Of a stretch of 64,000 bases of DNA, positions 19,501 to 27,652 are shown one piece after another (within the stretch, counting starts at the first letter, position 1; every line of letters begins with the position of its first letter). Below the pieces are notes generated by a model that had not been told where the DNA came from, made no database searches, and saw nothing but the letters and a program-made list of their open reading frames with translations. The stretch spans positions 235,616-299,615 of the forward strand of contig JAHDHL010000001.1 in assembly GCA_020631355.1 (NCBI GenBank), written 5' to 3'. The stretch is from Saprospiraceae bacterium (GTDB lineage: Bacteria; Bacteroidota; Bacteroidia; Chitinophagales; Saprospiraceae). The position numbers and the translations under genes are program-made.

Positions 19501-19937
19501 CTTGCCCATGCGTGATTCATCTGGCAAGGATCATCTATATCATGAAAATCTATGATTTGAAGATTCGGGTCGGAAAAAACCACTGCTTCATTCTGCTTTG
19601 TTTGTGTAATCTTGAAATTGGAATGGATATCATTGCCTGTGACTTCATTCCTATCATCACACCAAATCAATAGGTGGTCATTTCCTTGAATGACGACTCC
19701 TGCTGGGATTTCCCACTTATCCAGATTGGTCAGTTTATCACTAAGGTAATAACCTGATAAATCCACTGGACTGGAACTGGTATTGTACAATTCAATGTAA
19801 TCTTCGTACTCGCCATAATTATCCAAAAAGGCATCATAATTGGCAGCAGAAAACTCATTGATAACCACTTGGGCTCTCAGGGAAGTCATGGAAAGCCCAA
19901 TGCATACAAATAAGATAATGAGTTGATTTACTTTCAT
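16506..19937 (-). CDS. Secreted CotH-kinase protein with lamin-tail domain, repeats and T9SS sorting domain
   Basis: 1143 residues. The signal peptide is MKVNQLIILFVCIGLSMTSLRA. A lamin-tail domain follows (about 24-132, VVINEFSAANYDAF, YIELYNTSS, VDLSGYYLSD). Next is a chitobiase-C-like segment (about 176-240, VHYTLDGDEPEETDPVY). The CotH kinase region (about 340-640) has RLILKAAANDNYPFED, MNGQYWGVYDMREKVD and the metal-binding ALWDMDATFG. CotH proteins are atypical protein kinases known from spore coats. A segment on a double-glycine-rich linker follows, then four tandem repeats (about 740-958). A fibronectin-III-like domain (about 960-1050) and a type A sorting domain (VDVYPNPFRQNVV to the end) complete it. 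It is expected on the cell surface through T9SS. Substrate and partner are unknown. Confidence 0.93.
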   Translation of the reverse strand: MKVNQLIILFVCIGLSMTSLRAQVVINEFSAANYDAFLDNYGEYEDYIELYNTSSSPVDLSGYYLSDKLTNLDKWEIPAGVVIQGNDHLLIWCDDRNEVTGNDIHSNFKITQTKQNEAVVFSDPNLQIIDFHDIDDPCQMNHAWARTTDGGATWGIETNPSPGNSNTNVSAYYAEKPQIAPAAGLFSGSVEVTINVTDPNVTVHYTLDGDEPEETDPVYTGPITLNQTTVVRAKGFSSDSNVPPSFIETNTYFVDDTHTISVLSISGSGLPNLLGGSWGAEPQGHFEYFDANQVLIHEALGEYNKHGNDSWAYDQRGVDFIVRDQFGHDYAVHDQIFPNKTRTEFQRLILKAAANDNYPFEDGAHVRDSYVHTLSQRAGMEMDERTSKFCIIYMNGQYWGVYDMREKVDDNDFTQFYYNQGRKWIDFIKTWGATWAEYGDMTDWNTLHNYIITNDMSVQANYDYVTSQLEVESLVDYIILNTHVVCSDWLNWNTAWWRGRNPDGQKQRWRYALWDMDATFGHYINYTGVPDTGPQADPCDPEELDSFGDPEGHVEMLTSLYENDDFYNLYINRYADLNNTYFTCEYMEGLLDEMVAEISPEMPRQIARWGGTMQGWLDNVEDLRAFIQTRCTIIDTGITDCYEVTGPYTITVNVDPVGSPNDVQVNTVIPLAYPYQGDYFGGTDMTLTAQPATGWFFNYWTVANHTFGPDQYADAISMAIQTNDNVVAFFSNIPNPPGQGNVSYNGCLGDGYSVIVNGTTYDENNPTGTEVIIGGAYDGQDSTVVVNLTFNPESTGVENYIGDEGDGYSVSVNGTLYDESNPSGTEVLVNAAGCDSTVTINLVFTPVTPGIGNETYLGCQGDGYSVTVNGTVYSETNPTGTETIVGGAANGQDSTVNINLIFNPNSTGLESYMGDEGDGYSVTVNGTVYNEANPTGTETLTNYLGCDSIVTVNLMFSAVGCAEPTNFNADIDFDNVEVTWQGPSNAEQYLIRYRRVLETTWNETSQFSPMYNLFGLVPCGNYLFQVKSVCSNGIESDYVETTFATGCNVDVEDLPNSVGGVDVYPNPFRQNVVIDMTLLDASEVQIGIFDVRGQLVYQSNQGQLGAGKHIISIDALSNLSSGVYFVKMNVGNDYLVRELVKMN
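17062..17720 (-). repeat. Four tandem protein repeats in alternating A-B-A-B order
   Basis: Within the CotH protein, four units of about 55 residues share GDGYSVxVNGTxYxExNPxGTE. Units 1 and 3 continue GGAxxGQDSTV, while units 2 and 4 continue with GCDSxVT. The array therefore seems to have grown by duplication of a two-unit block. The repeats match the style of surface-protein stalk modules in Bacteroidota. Confidence 0.85.
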
Positions 19938-20119
19938 AAATATCGGTTTGAAATCGAGTGCAATTAAAATTTAAGGTAGGAAGGGATACCTATCTGTGGT
20001 ATGAAATTAAACATTTAATAGCAGAAACTCCACTTTAGGCTCTACGTCCATACATTTATGTCAACTGCTTTCCAATAGGATAGTTCCCCTGTCACAATAA
20101 AGTAGCATTCTAAAACCGA

Positions 20120-20140
20120 CATATGTTAATTAATCATATG
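20120..20140. promoter_or_regulatory. Paired CATATG boxes around TTAATTAA, operator-like
   Basis: Two CATATG boxes (20120-20125 and 20135-20140) flank TTAATTAA (20126-20133) in the 286-bp divergent region between the CotH and histidine kinase genes. The near symmetry suggests a protein-binding site. Nothing else distinctive is seen in this gap. Confidence 0.25.
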
Positions 20141-20223
20141 TTTGTCCTAGTAAAACAATTGAACAATACTATCGTATAAACAAAGAACTCAACAAGAAAT
20201 CAAAATTACGATTTAAACTTTTT

Positions 20224-22365
20224 ATGTCACGCCAAACAAACAAGGCTAGGGGGGATGCCATTGAGAAAATCTTGCAACTGATTGAACAGCAAACATTTCT
20301 ATGTTCATCAGATTATGACGATTTGGTTCTCATCAACAGCATCAACAATCGTATGCTTGCATTGGATGCACGTACGACAGAATCCTATTTTGACATATTA
20401 CAAAACAACCAAACAGAGGTCAATGAGCTAGGACGAGAAATCGTTGCTAATGATAAACGACTGGATTACGACCAACTCTACCATGCGCTTTTCCAGAATT
20501 CCTTTGATGGAATTATCCTTTATGATATTGAAAGTAAGAGTATCATAGATTCCAATCACGCAACTTCTGTCATCCTTGGATATTCCAGACGGGAACTAGA
20601 GAATCTCCACTTCACAGATATCATATATTCTGAGGAGCAAGACTGGGAAATGCTCAGGCTTATCCTGAATATCATTCGTCAGATAGAAATGGGGTCCGAA
20701 TTCAATTTCAACCATGCATTCAAAAGGAAGTCAGGAGAAATATTCCCCATAAATGTTTCCCTGTTACCTGTCATATCCAGAAACAAGAAGCATGTTCTTT
20801 TCGTTCTGAGGGATTTGAAAGAAATCGTGGATAAGGAGAGGCAAATCAGGGAAAGTAATGAGGGATTCCAGTCTATCTTCCAGATGAATCCGCTCGGCAT
20901 ATCCGTGGCTAATATGGATAATGTCATTGTTGAGATAAACCAATCCTGCGCTGATATCCTTGGTTATGAGGTTGACGAATTGGTAGGAATGTCCTTTTCC
21001 GAATTATATCCCAAGAATTACTCCCTTGAAAACAAATATAAGGTAGAACAACTCATCCAAGGGGATATTGATGTCATAGAGTTGGAGAAACAGTATGTAA
21101 GGAAGACCGGAGAAATCATCATGTGCCACATCTGGGTAAATATCCTACACCGTAATAATGAGCAGTTTTTCATTACATGCATACAGGATATTACGGAACA
21201 ACACCAACTGAATCTACAAACCAAGGAACGAGAGGAACGATATAGTACCCTTTTCAATAAATCACTAGAAGGAATCGTGGTTTTGGATTTCCAAAAAAAC
21301 GAAGCCATCGATGTGAACCCCAGTGCTGAAAAGCTCTTTGGATCAAACAGGGAAAACCTCTTGGCATCCAGTATGCCGCAACAAAGTCCGGAATACCAGA
21401 AAAATGGTAGAAAGTCCCTTGATATACTGAAGGAAAAACTGACCCAGTTCAGAAATGAAGAAAAAGAAATAAGTTTTGAGTGGCAATTCATCCGTTCCAA
21501 TACCGGTGAATTATTCGATGCCATTGTTACGTTCTCACCAATCACGTTGAATGGTATCCAATCTGCCGTGATGTTTGTGAATGACCTTACAGAACAGAAG
21601 AAAGCAGAGAAAAAAATCTCTCAGCAACTCAAGGAATTAGACAAGAAAAACAAGCAACTCAAGCATTATATCCATTCCAATCTGGAATTGGAAAGCTTTG
21701 CTTATGTGGCATCCCATGACCTGAAGACGCCGCTGAGATCCATTGGTAGTTTTACCCAGTTGCTCGACAGGCGATACAGTCATCTATTCGATGATGACGC
21801 TAAGGATTACATGGACTTCATCATGACGAATGTCAAGAGTATGAGTAGTCTGATTCAGGACTTGCTTTCTTATTCCAGAGTGAATACCAAGGAATTGGAT
21901 GTGGAGGATATCAACCTGAATATTCTAGTAGCGGATTTGATAGAAATCCACAATATTCCAGAACATCAGGATGTCGAATTCCTTGTGGATGAATTGCCAA
22001 TGACCATCATGGGTAATCGTACCAAATTGAAACAAATATTCCAGAATCTGGTGAGTAATGCCATCAAGTTCAAAACTAAAACGGATATCCCTAAGATAGA
22101 AATCAATTATCAGGATAATGGGGAATACCATCAATTCGAAGTCAGGGACAATGGAATTGGTATAGAGGATGAGTTCAAGGAGAAGATATTCCTGGTCTTC
22201 CAGAGATTACACACAAAAGTGGAATATGAGGGTTCGGGTATCGGATTGGCTATCTGTAAGAAAATCGTAGAACAGCATCAGGGGGAAATCTGGGTCGAAT
22301 CGGAATTCGGAAAGGGTTCTTCATTTATCTTTAGCATCAAGAAAGAACTGGATAAACTGGCATAA
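20224..22365 (+). CDS. Cytoplasmic sensor histidine kinase with three PAS domains
   Basis: 713 residues. No signal peptide or membrane segment is visible, so it should sense an internal signal. PAS domains lie at about 80-195, 216-325 and 339-455, each with typical openings (YHALFQNSFDGI, FQSIFQMNPLGI, YSTLFNKSLEGI). A coiled linker (about 458-490) leads to the dimerisation helix with phospho-acceptor H498 (SHDLKTPL). The ATPase domain has an N-box NAIKFK, DNGIGIE (G1) and GSGIGLAICKKIV (G2). All residues for autophosphorylation are present. No response regulator is adjacent, so its partner is elsewhere. The C-terminus is closest to phytochrome-like, KaiC-type HWE-less kinases. Confidence 0.95.
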   Translation: MSRQTNKARGDAIEKILQLIEQQTFLCSSDYDDLVLINSINNRMLALDARTTESYFDILQNNQTEVNELGREIVANDKRLDYDQLYHALFQNSFDGIILYDIESKSIIDSNHATSVILGYSRRELENLHFTDIIYSEEQDWEMLRLILNIIRQIEMGSEFNFNHAFKRKSGEIFPINVSLLPVISRNKKHVLFVLRDLKEIVDKERQIRESNEGFQSIFQMNPLGISVANMDNVIVEINQSCADILGYEVDELVGMSFSELYPKNYSLENKYKVEQLIQGDIDVIELEKQYVRKTGEIIMCHIWVNILHRNNEQFFITCIQDITEQHQLNLQTKEREERYSTLFNKSLEGIVVLDFQKNEAIDVNPSAEKLFGSNRENLLASSMPQQSPEYQKNGRKSLDILKEKLTQFRNEEKEISFEWQFIRSNTGELFDAIVTFSPITLNGIQSAVMFVNDLTEQKKAEKKISQQLKELDKKNKQLKHYIHSNLELESFAYVASHDLKTPLRSIGSFTQLLDRRYSHLFDDDAKDYMDFIMTNVKSMSSLIQDLLSYSRVNTKELDVEDINLNILVADLIEIHNIPEHQDVEFLVDELPMTIMGNRTKLKQIFQNLVSNAIKFKTKTDIPKIEINYQDNGEYHQFEVRDNGIGIEDEFKEKIFLVFQRLHTKVEYEGSGIGLAICKKIVEQHQGEIWVESEFGKGSSFIFSIKKELDKLA

Positions 22366-22396
22366 AAAACAAAACCCCCTACTTTACAGTAGAGGG
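22364..22396 (-). terminator. Terminator of the - strand beta-helix gene
   Basis: On the - strand a stem with CCCTCTACT against AGTAGGGGG (22375-22396, one bulge) is followed by a run of T with a single G (22374-22364). It lies downstream of the gene ending at 22423 and abuts the stop of the converging kinase gene. Confidence 0.7.
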
Positions 22397-22422
22397 TCAA
22401 TCATTCTAAAAACAATCAAACA

Positions 22423-25239
22423 TTAATTCGTCTTCATCACCTTTCTGGTAGAAAGTATTTCATTATTATCATTTTGAATCCTGATGATATAGATACCTGC
22501 TGGCCAGGTTTGCATATCAACTGAAACCTCACTTGTCAGCCTTCCTTGTTTCAGTGGTTGTCCATTACTGTTCAAGACTTCCCAATTCAATGTATTGTCT
22601 TCCAAATCAGACTTCTGAATGGTTAGTACACTGACAACAGGATTGGGGTAAACACGGATTTCGGTATGTCCCTCCAACTTCAGTGTTTTCATTTCTGAGT
22701 ATTCGTAAGTCCCGTCAAAATCCAATTGCTTAAGTCTGTAATAGTAAGTATCCGTATTCAAATTCCTATCCACGAATGAGAAGTATGCCTCCTCTGCCGA
22801 CGTTCCGTTTCCTCGGACAAAACCCAAGTATTCCCATTGGCCGTCGCCTGTTGATCGCTCTACTTCAAAGCCATAATTATTCGTTTCAGAAGCTACCGTC
22901 CATTCCAATAAGGCATCATTCTTACCTGAGAGATTCACATCGAATGTCAGCCATTCCACTGGTAATGCACCACTACCAGCACTACTGGTTCCGCCGCCTC
23001 CGCCAGTGAATTGTGCAATCACATAATCCGCTGTATATGCTCCACAGAAATCACCCAAGGCCCAAGTCGAGGAACTTGCAGTGGCACCATGTGCATACTG
23101 CCAATAGCCATTGGTATTATAAGCTGTTGCTTGTGGAACATTAGCATGGCCATTATCCGGATTAGGATCATAGGCTGTTCCGTTTATTTTGTAGAAAAAC
23201 AAATCCGTAGCAGTAACCGTAGTCGGAGCCAAGGAGCCATTCAAATCCGTGATATCATTATTATCGAAGAATGTTCTGACTTCTATATCCGTTGTAGGCT
23301 GTGTAGTGGGAGTTACATCCCAAAACTTATTCATCACATACCAAGGTGAACCATTCACTACATAATTCGCAGGAGGATTGGTAATCAGACTCGCTGCACC
23401 AGTATTATACAGACTGGTATTGGCGACCTGTACTTGGAATGTACCATCTCCGACCACTCCGATATTATTACCATTTTTCTTCAATGCCAACAATACGATA
23501 TCATCACTTCGATTAGCAGGCGTATTTGAGTCATTGAAATAATACGTCCATCCGTCATAGGTGGTTATTTCGTAATCTGCAGTTAGGGTTGTATTCGTAC
23601 TTGTAAGGATATTGGTAATGATAGGATTCTCGTATGCTCCCATATCAACGGTTGTGTTCTCAACCCTATTCATTCCATCCAAATCAGTTGCTAGGGTTAC
23701 TGCCGAATTATCACCCGCATCCAATGCAGGAGAGCAGAATTGCAGGTGGTAATCATTGTTACTTGCGTCCACGAACTGAGGGTTTACTCCTATCTGATTG
23801 TTGGATACGTTCGTTACGTTGGATGGCATGGATGTCGTTATTGTATGACTGACCTGAATGTTTCCATAGGAATTATAGAAATCATTATTCACACTATTGA
23901 TATTATAGGTATTATCCCAAAGGATACAGTTCTTTAAGACAGCATTCGCAGCTGTACCATTACTTCTATTCGCAGTAACACCTCCCGAATTCTTTGCGAA
24001 AGTACAATTGGTAATATTGGTATTATTGGTTCCTGAGGACGATGTAGTCACGTTGACGGCCATGATATTACCCAGTACATTATCACGGAATAAACAATTT
24101 TCCACGTTGAAATTGAGGGTAGCGGATAATGTTGCCCTAGTGTTGATGGCATAACCTGTATTTCCTGCAAAAACACAATTCCTGACATCAGCATTGAAAT
24201 TGACTGTTCCACAATCAGCGTAGATTGCGCCTCCTGTATGAGAATTATTGCCAATGAAGGAACAATCCTCAATCAGTGGATAGAATGTGTAGTTATCAAC
24301 CTTAGTCAAGTAAACTGTTGCTCCTTGGGCCTGGTTCGTAAATGAACATCTGCGAACAATGGCATTGGTAGTAGCACCCCAACCCACCAAGGCCAAGGCT
24401 TCACCACTTGAGGTCGATGAATTATTATCGAAAGTACAATCCTCCAACAACATGGAACCAGCCCTATTGTGAACGGCACCTCCAATATTGGAACATGAAT
24501 TACTGATAAAGGAACTATTCCTGATGATGGGATTACCCACACCTCCGAATCCGGAATAATTGAAAAGTGCTCCTCCCTCATTCGCGTGATTATTCTCAAA
24601 AATCAAATTTTCCAAAACAGGGTGCGAATCCATACGAACCGGTTGGTTCCAGGGTGTTTGTCTGATGGCGACATTATATAATCCACCTCCTGATGTTCTG
24701 TTATAATTCGAATTTTGGCCACCGCTATTACTACCTGCCCCATAGCCATCTGAGATGGTGAAACCATCCAAGACAGTTGTATTGTCCACATAGGCAGTGA
24801 TGACAACATGATATGAATTATCAGCGGTGGAACCGAGTGTGCCCAAATCACCTGACAAGCGGGATACGTTTATCTGTACATCTCTTTGGTTCCTTAGTGT
24901 TTCATTGCCCGCAAAACCTCCGTATATGCCAAGGTTGGTCTTTTCTATGTAGAATGTGTAATCACGGGTATAATTCCCGGTAGGGAAGCCTGCTGCATCC
25001 AATGGATAAGCCGTAGGATAATAGATACCTGCCTTGACCCAAATCTCATCATTGGCTTGTGCCGCATCAATGGCTACTTGCAGGTCATTGACTGCTGTAC
25101 TCCAATCGGAAGCATTGAGTGGCAAGGGTAATCTTGTTGCTGTGGCATTGGCTGTGGCGGCATCCACAAGAATGATATCCGCTTTCGCTAGCGGCATGAA
25201 AAACAATAGGGTTAATGTTAGGTTGAATAAATGTTTCAT
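22423..25239 (-). CDS. Secreted right-handed beta-helix protein with T9SS sorting domain
   Basis: 938 residues from ATG 25239, chosen because it puts the signal peptide MKHLFNLTLTLLFFMPLAKA at the N-terminus; a start 16 codons earlier is also open. Residues 25-560 have parallel beta-helix repeats (GGLYNVAI, FENNHANEGGALFN, NNSSTSSGEALALV), with choice-of-anchor Q-style passages (SPALDAGDNSAV, MNRVENTTVDMGAYEN). An anchor segment with VEWLTFDVNLSG and LLEWTVASETNNYGFEVERS follows, then a type A sorting domain (RVYPNPVVSVLTIQ to the end). It is a surface protein exported by T9SS, and the beta-helix may bind or cleave polysaccharide. No catalytic residues can be named. Confidence 0.92.
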   Translation of the reverse strand: MKHLFNLTLTLLFFMPLAKADIILVDAATANATATRLPLPLNASDWSTAVNDLQVAIDAAQANDEIWVKAGIYYPTAYPLDAAGFPTGNYTRDYTFYIEKTNLGIYGGFAGNETLRNQRDVQINVSRLSGDLGTLGSTADNSYHVVITAYVDNTTVLDGFTISDGYGAGSNSGGQNSNYNRTSGGGLYNVAIRQTPWNQPVRMDSHPVLENLIFENNHANEGGALFNYSGFGGVGNPIIRNSSFISNSCSNIGGAVHNRAGSMLLEDCTFDNNSSTSSGEALALVGWGATTNAIVRRCSFTNQAQGATVYLTKVDNYTFYPLIEDCSFIGNNSHTGGAIYADCGTVNFNADVRNCVFAGNTGYAINTRATLSATLNFNVENCLFRDNVLGNIMAVNVTTSSSGTNNTNITNCTFAKNSGGVTANRSNGTAANAVLKNCILWDNTYNINSVNNDFYNSYGNIQVSHTITTSMPSNVTNVSNNQIGVNPQFVDASNNDYHLQFCSPALDAGDNSAVTLATDLDGMNRVENTTVDMGAYENPIITNILTSTNTTLTADYEITTYDGWTYYFNDSNTPANRSDDIVLLALKKNGNNIGVVGDGTFQVQVANTSLYNTGAASLITNPPANYVVNGSPWYVMNKFWDVTPTTQPTTDIEVRTFFDNNDITDLNGSLAPTTVTATDLFFYKINGTAYDPNPDNGHANVPQATAYNTNGYWQYAHGATASSSTWALGDFCGAYTADYVIAQFTGGGGGTSSAGSGALPVEWLTFDVNLSGKNDALLEWTVASETNNYGFEVERSTGDGQWEYLGFVRGNGTSAEEAYFSFVDRNLNTDTYYYRLKQLDFDGTYEYSEMKTLKLEGHTEIRVYPNPVVSVLTIQKSDLEDNTLNWEVLNSNGQPLKQGRLTSEVSVDMQTWPAGIYIIRIQNDNNEILSTRKVMKTN

Positions 25240-25332
25240 TAGAATGTTTGATTGATGAATACTTACTGATTTCAAGCAGTAGTTCAACCAGCATCTGATC
25301 TGTTACCCTACTGCCTTAAGTTTTTTCAAAAT

Positions 25333-25911
25333 TTATTTTATTGCGGCAAAAGCAATGGCTCCCTCATCCCACGGGCCTGCATCCCGGATAGCAGGAAGTA
25401 CTTCCTCCGGTGTATCCACAAATGCCCACATCCTGAGGTGTTCCTCGGCCATAAAGTGTTCCTCAACAGACCTCTCCAGCATTTGTTTGAGGGGATCGTA
25501 ATATCCATTGGTATTCAATATGACAATGGGTTTTGTGAATAAACCCAATCGTTTCAAAGTCAGTACTTCGAACAATTCCTCAAAAGTACCTGTCCCACCT
25601 GCCAACGTAACGACAGCATCCACACCCTCTATGAGTTTTTCCTTACGTTCTGCCATCGTTTGTGTGAATGTGAATCGACTCACACCCTTATGGCCCCATT
25701 CCACATCGTCCATGAACTGGGGCATGATTCCATGAATATTACCCTCGTGTTCGATGTAGGTATCTGCCAATTGGCCCATCAAGCCTCCTGAACCACCTCC
25801 GAAATTGATTTCGATATCATGTTGGATGAATATTTCGGCCAATTTTTTAGTTGCCTTGAAAAAGGAATCATCAATTTTCCTACTTGAAGCACAATAAACA
25901 CAGATTTTCAT
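25333..25911 (-). CDS. LOG-family (TIGR00730) Rossmann-fold protein
   Basis: 192 residues. It begins MKICVYCASS, the standard family start. It has the GGGSGGLMG nucleotide-binding turn and the catalytic motif AGGTGTFEEL, a variant of PGGxGTxxE with Ala in place of Pro. Characterised members are cytokinin riboside 5'-monophosphate phosphoribohydrolases, but in bacteria of this type the function is mostly unproven. The gene is flanked by an unrelated beta-helix gene and the M56 pair. Confidence 0.92.
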   Translation of the reverse strand: MKICVYCASSRKIDDSFFKATKKLAEIFIQHDIEINFGGGSGGLMGQLADTYIEHEGNIHGIMPQFMDDVEWGHKGVSRFTFTQTMAERKEKLIEGVDAVVTLAGGTGTFEELFEVLTLKRLGLFTKPIVILNTNGYYDPLKQMLERSVEEHFMAEEHLRMWAFVDTPEEVLPAIRDAGPWDEGAIAFAAIK

Positions 25912-25940
25912 CTCTCTAGATTTTTCGCAAAGGTAGACAT

Positions 25941-25975
25941 AAAAAAGCGTGTGATGAATAACTTCATCACACGCT
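25941..25975 (-). terminator. Terminator of the blaI-M56 unit
   Basis: A perfect 13-bp stem (25946-25958 with 25963-25975) with loop TAAC is followed on the - strand by six T (25946-25941). It lies about 30 bp past the M56 stop. Confidence 0.85.
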
Positions 25976-26004
25976 ATGATTCATTTGGTTTAATGGGAAA
26001 AGTG

Positions 26005-27150
26005 TTAGTCCACTGAATGCAAGGTATCTATTACCTCTCCTGTCACGGGGTCAATTGTCATGATGGTTTCGCTAAAGTCATCCGGATTGAATGTGACCAG
26101 TGTATCGACTCCGCCCGGAGGTGTGGGAGGCACCTCCTCCAAAGTTCCGGATAAGTTTTCGTCCGTAAAGATTACATATTCGATGGTTTCCTCCATTGTT
26201 ACAGGGTCAAAGATTATGACAGTATCCACTATCTGACCCTCTAATTCGGGAGGCATAGGAGGGAAAGTATCTTGTTCCAAGTTAGGAATTCCATTATCAT
26301 CCCCTACCAATTGATAGACTTTATAATCCTTGAATGAGAATGCTACCAAGGTGAGGAATACGATAGGAATCGCAACGGCAAATTGCCAAGGTTTTGAATT
26401 GAAATCAGAGTTCATCATTTTAATTCGTTTTTCAAATAGTGAATAAAAGTTATGTACTAGAGGGCTTTTCGTATTGATGGATACCTGTTGGACAAGGTAA
26501 GCTTCATAAGCATCCTGCCCTATGATTGATATCGTGCCGCTATCCGCTAGGTATTCGTGGATTTCCACCATTCTTTTCCTATACAGCAACACGATGGGAT
26601 TGAACCAGAAAATTATCTGTACAATCTCAAGGAATAGTATATCCCAACTGTGCTTTTGTCGGATGTGGATTCTTTCGTGTTCTTCTTCTTCTTTCGTAAT
26701 ATTCTTGCCTTGTGGAACCAGCAAATAATGGAAGAATGAACTAATGGGTAATTCGTCACCTCGAATCATGACCTCGGTGTATCCGGATTTTCTTTTTCGT
26801 TCTCCTTGCCCGATGATTCTCTTAAGGGTGAGTAATCTCCGTGTAAACAAGGAAAGCATCAATAAGACGCCCAAGGCATAAATCGCAATGATGGTGTGTA
26901 TCCATTCCCAAGTAAAATGAGATGCTCCATCGGAAGTCGCAATGGCAACAGGTTGTTGGATTTGCTGCTGGATGACCTTTACATATTCCGGATACACGGG
27001 GATTTGTATGAGTGGTACCAATATGGATAAGAACAAGGAAGATAATAAGTAAAACCGATTAAATCCGTGATGATGCTTATCCTTGTAAAGGAAATGGAAA
27101 GCTGTATAAAACAACAACATACAGATAGCTGATTGCAGGAAGTAAATCAT
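26005..27150 (-). CDS. M56 family (BlaR1/MecR1-like) membrane metallopeptidase
   Basis: 381 residues. The protein has four hydrophobic segments, in which the zinc motif HERIH and the following HSWDILFLEIVQIIFWFNP and EIHEYLADS mark an M56 peptidase. The family senses an outside signal and cleaves the partner BlaI/MecI repressor. Here the outer part is short. It is a Pro-rich stretch with two similar units (VDTVIIFDPVTMEETIEYV and VDTLVTFNPDDFSETIMTI) and no penicillin-binding domain. Its signal is therefore unlikely to be recognised as in BlaR1. It overlaps blaI by 4 bp, a coupled pair. Confidence 0.9.
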   Translation of the reverse strand: MIYFLQSAICMLLFYTAFHFLYKDKHHHGFNRFYLLSSLFLSILVPLIQIPVYPEYVKVIQQQIQQPVAIATSDGASHFTWEWIHTIIAIYALGVLLMLSLFTRRLLTLKRIIGQGERKRKSGYTEVMIRGDELPISSFFHYLLVPQGKNITKEEEEHERIHIRQKHSWDILFLEIVQIIFWFNPIVLLYRKRMVEIHEYLADSGTISIIGQDAYEAYLVQQVSINTKSPLVHNFYSLFEKRIKMMNSDFNSKPWQFAVAIPIVFLTLVAFSFKDYKVYQLVGDDNGIPNLEQDTFPPMPPELEGQIVDTVIIFDPVTMEETIEYVIFTDENLSGTLEEVPPTPPGGVDTLVTFNPDDFSETIMTIDPVTGEVIDTLHSVD

Positions 27151-27512
27151 TGGTCAGAATCTTTTTTGTATTTGGAAAGAATATCTTGTACCTGTTCATT
27201 CGTTAGTTTTTCCTCCTTGATGAAAAAACTCAGTAGCTTCTCAGGAGACCCTCCAAAATACCCCTTGAGTAAATGTCCTAGGATGGATTTTTGGTAGGCT
27301 TTCTTGGAAATCAGCGGATAATACTGATGGCTTTTCCCTACAGTATTATGGTCTACGAATCCCTCCTTTTCCAATTTTCTAATCATGGATAATACCGTAT
27401 TGTAAGGTGGCACGGGTGGTTCGATTTTTTGCATGACTTCCTTGGCAAAGGCCTTTTTCAGCTTCCAAAGAATGTTCATGACTTCTTCTTCCTTATTATT
27501 CAATCGTATCAT
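27147..27512 (-). CDS. BlaI/MecI-family winged-helix repressor
   Basis: 121 residues. It has the family layout of winged helix (about 1-70; MNILWKLKKAFAKEVMQ, YNTVLSMIRKLEKEGFVDH) and a C-terminal dimerisation part. Members bind palindromic operators and are cleaved by the M56 partner. The 4-bp overlap with the downstream M56 gene supports such a pair. A palindrome upstream of its start is the obvious operator candidate. Confidence 0.93.
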   Translation of the reverse strand: MIRLNNKEEEVMNILWKLKKAFAKEVMQKIEPPVPPYNTVLSMIRKLEKEGFVDHNTVGKSHQYYPLISKKAYQKSILGHLLKGYFGGSPEKLLSFFIKEEKLTNEQVQDILSKYKKDSDQ

Positions 27513-27528
27513 AATCCAAAGTTATTTG

Positions 27529-27565
27529 TAACGAAAAATTCATTTATATAACGAAACTTTCGTTA
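27529..27565. promoter_or_regulatory. Candidate BlaI operator: palindrome plus half-site
   Basis: TAACGAAACTTTCGTTA (27549-27565) is a perfect 17-bp palindrome about 37 bp upstream of the blaI start. A copy of the half-site TAACGAAA lies at 27529-27536. Site position and symmetry fit autoregulation by the repressor; no binding data exist here. Confidence 0.6.
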
Positions 27566-27586
27566 CAGGTTACATGTCATTCCCAT

Positions 27587-27629
27587 AAAAAATTAAAAAA
27601 GCTGATTGAAATGATTCCAATCAGCTTTT
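27587..27629 (-). terminator. Terminator of the choice-of-anchor V gene
   Basis: A 12-bp stem (AAAAGCTGATTG at 27597-27608 with CAATCAGCTTTT at 27618-27629) is followed on the - strand by a T-rich run through 27587. It lies 24 bp past the stop of the gene ending at 27653. Confidence 0.8.
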
Positions 27630-27652
27630 AAAACATTGATAATCAAAGTCTT

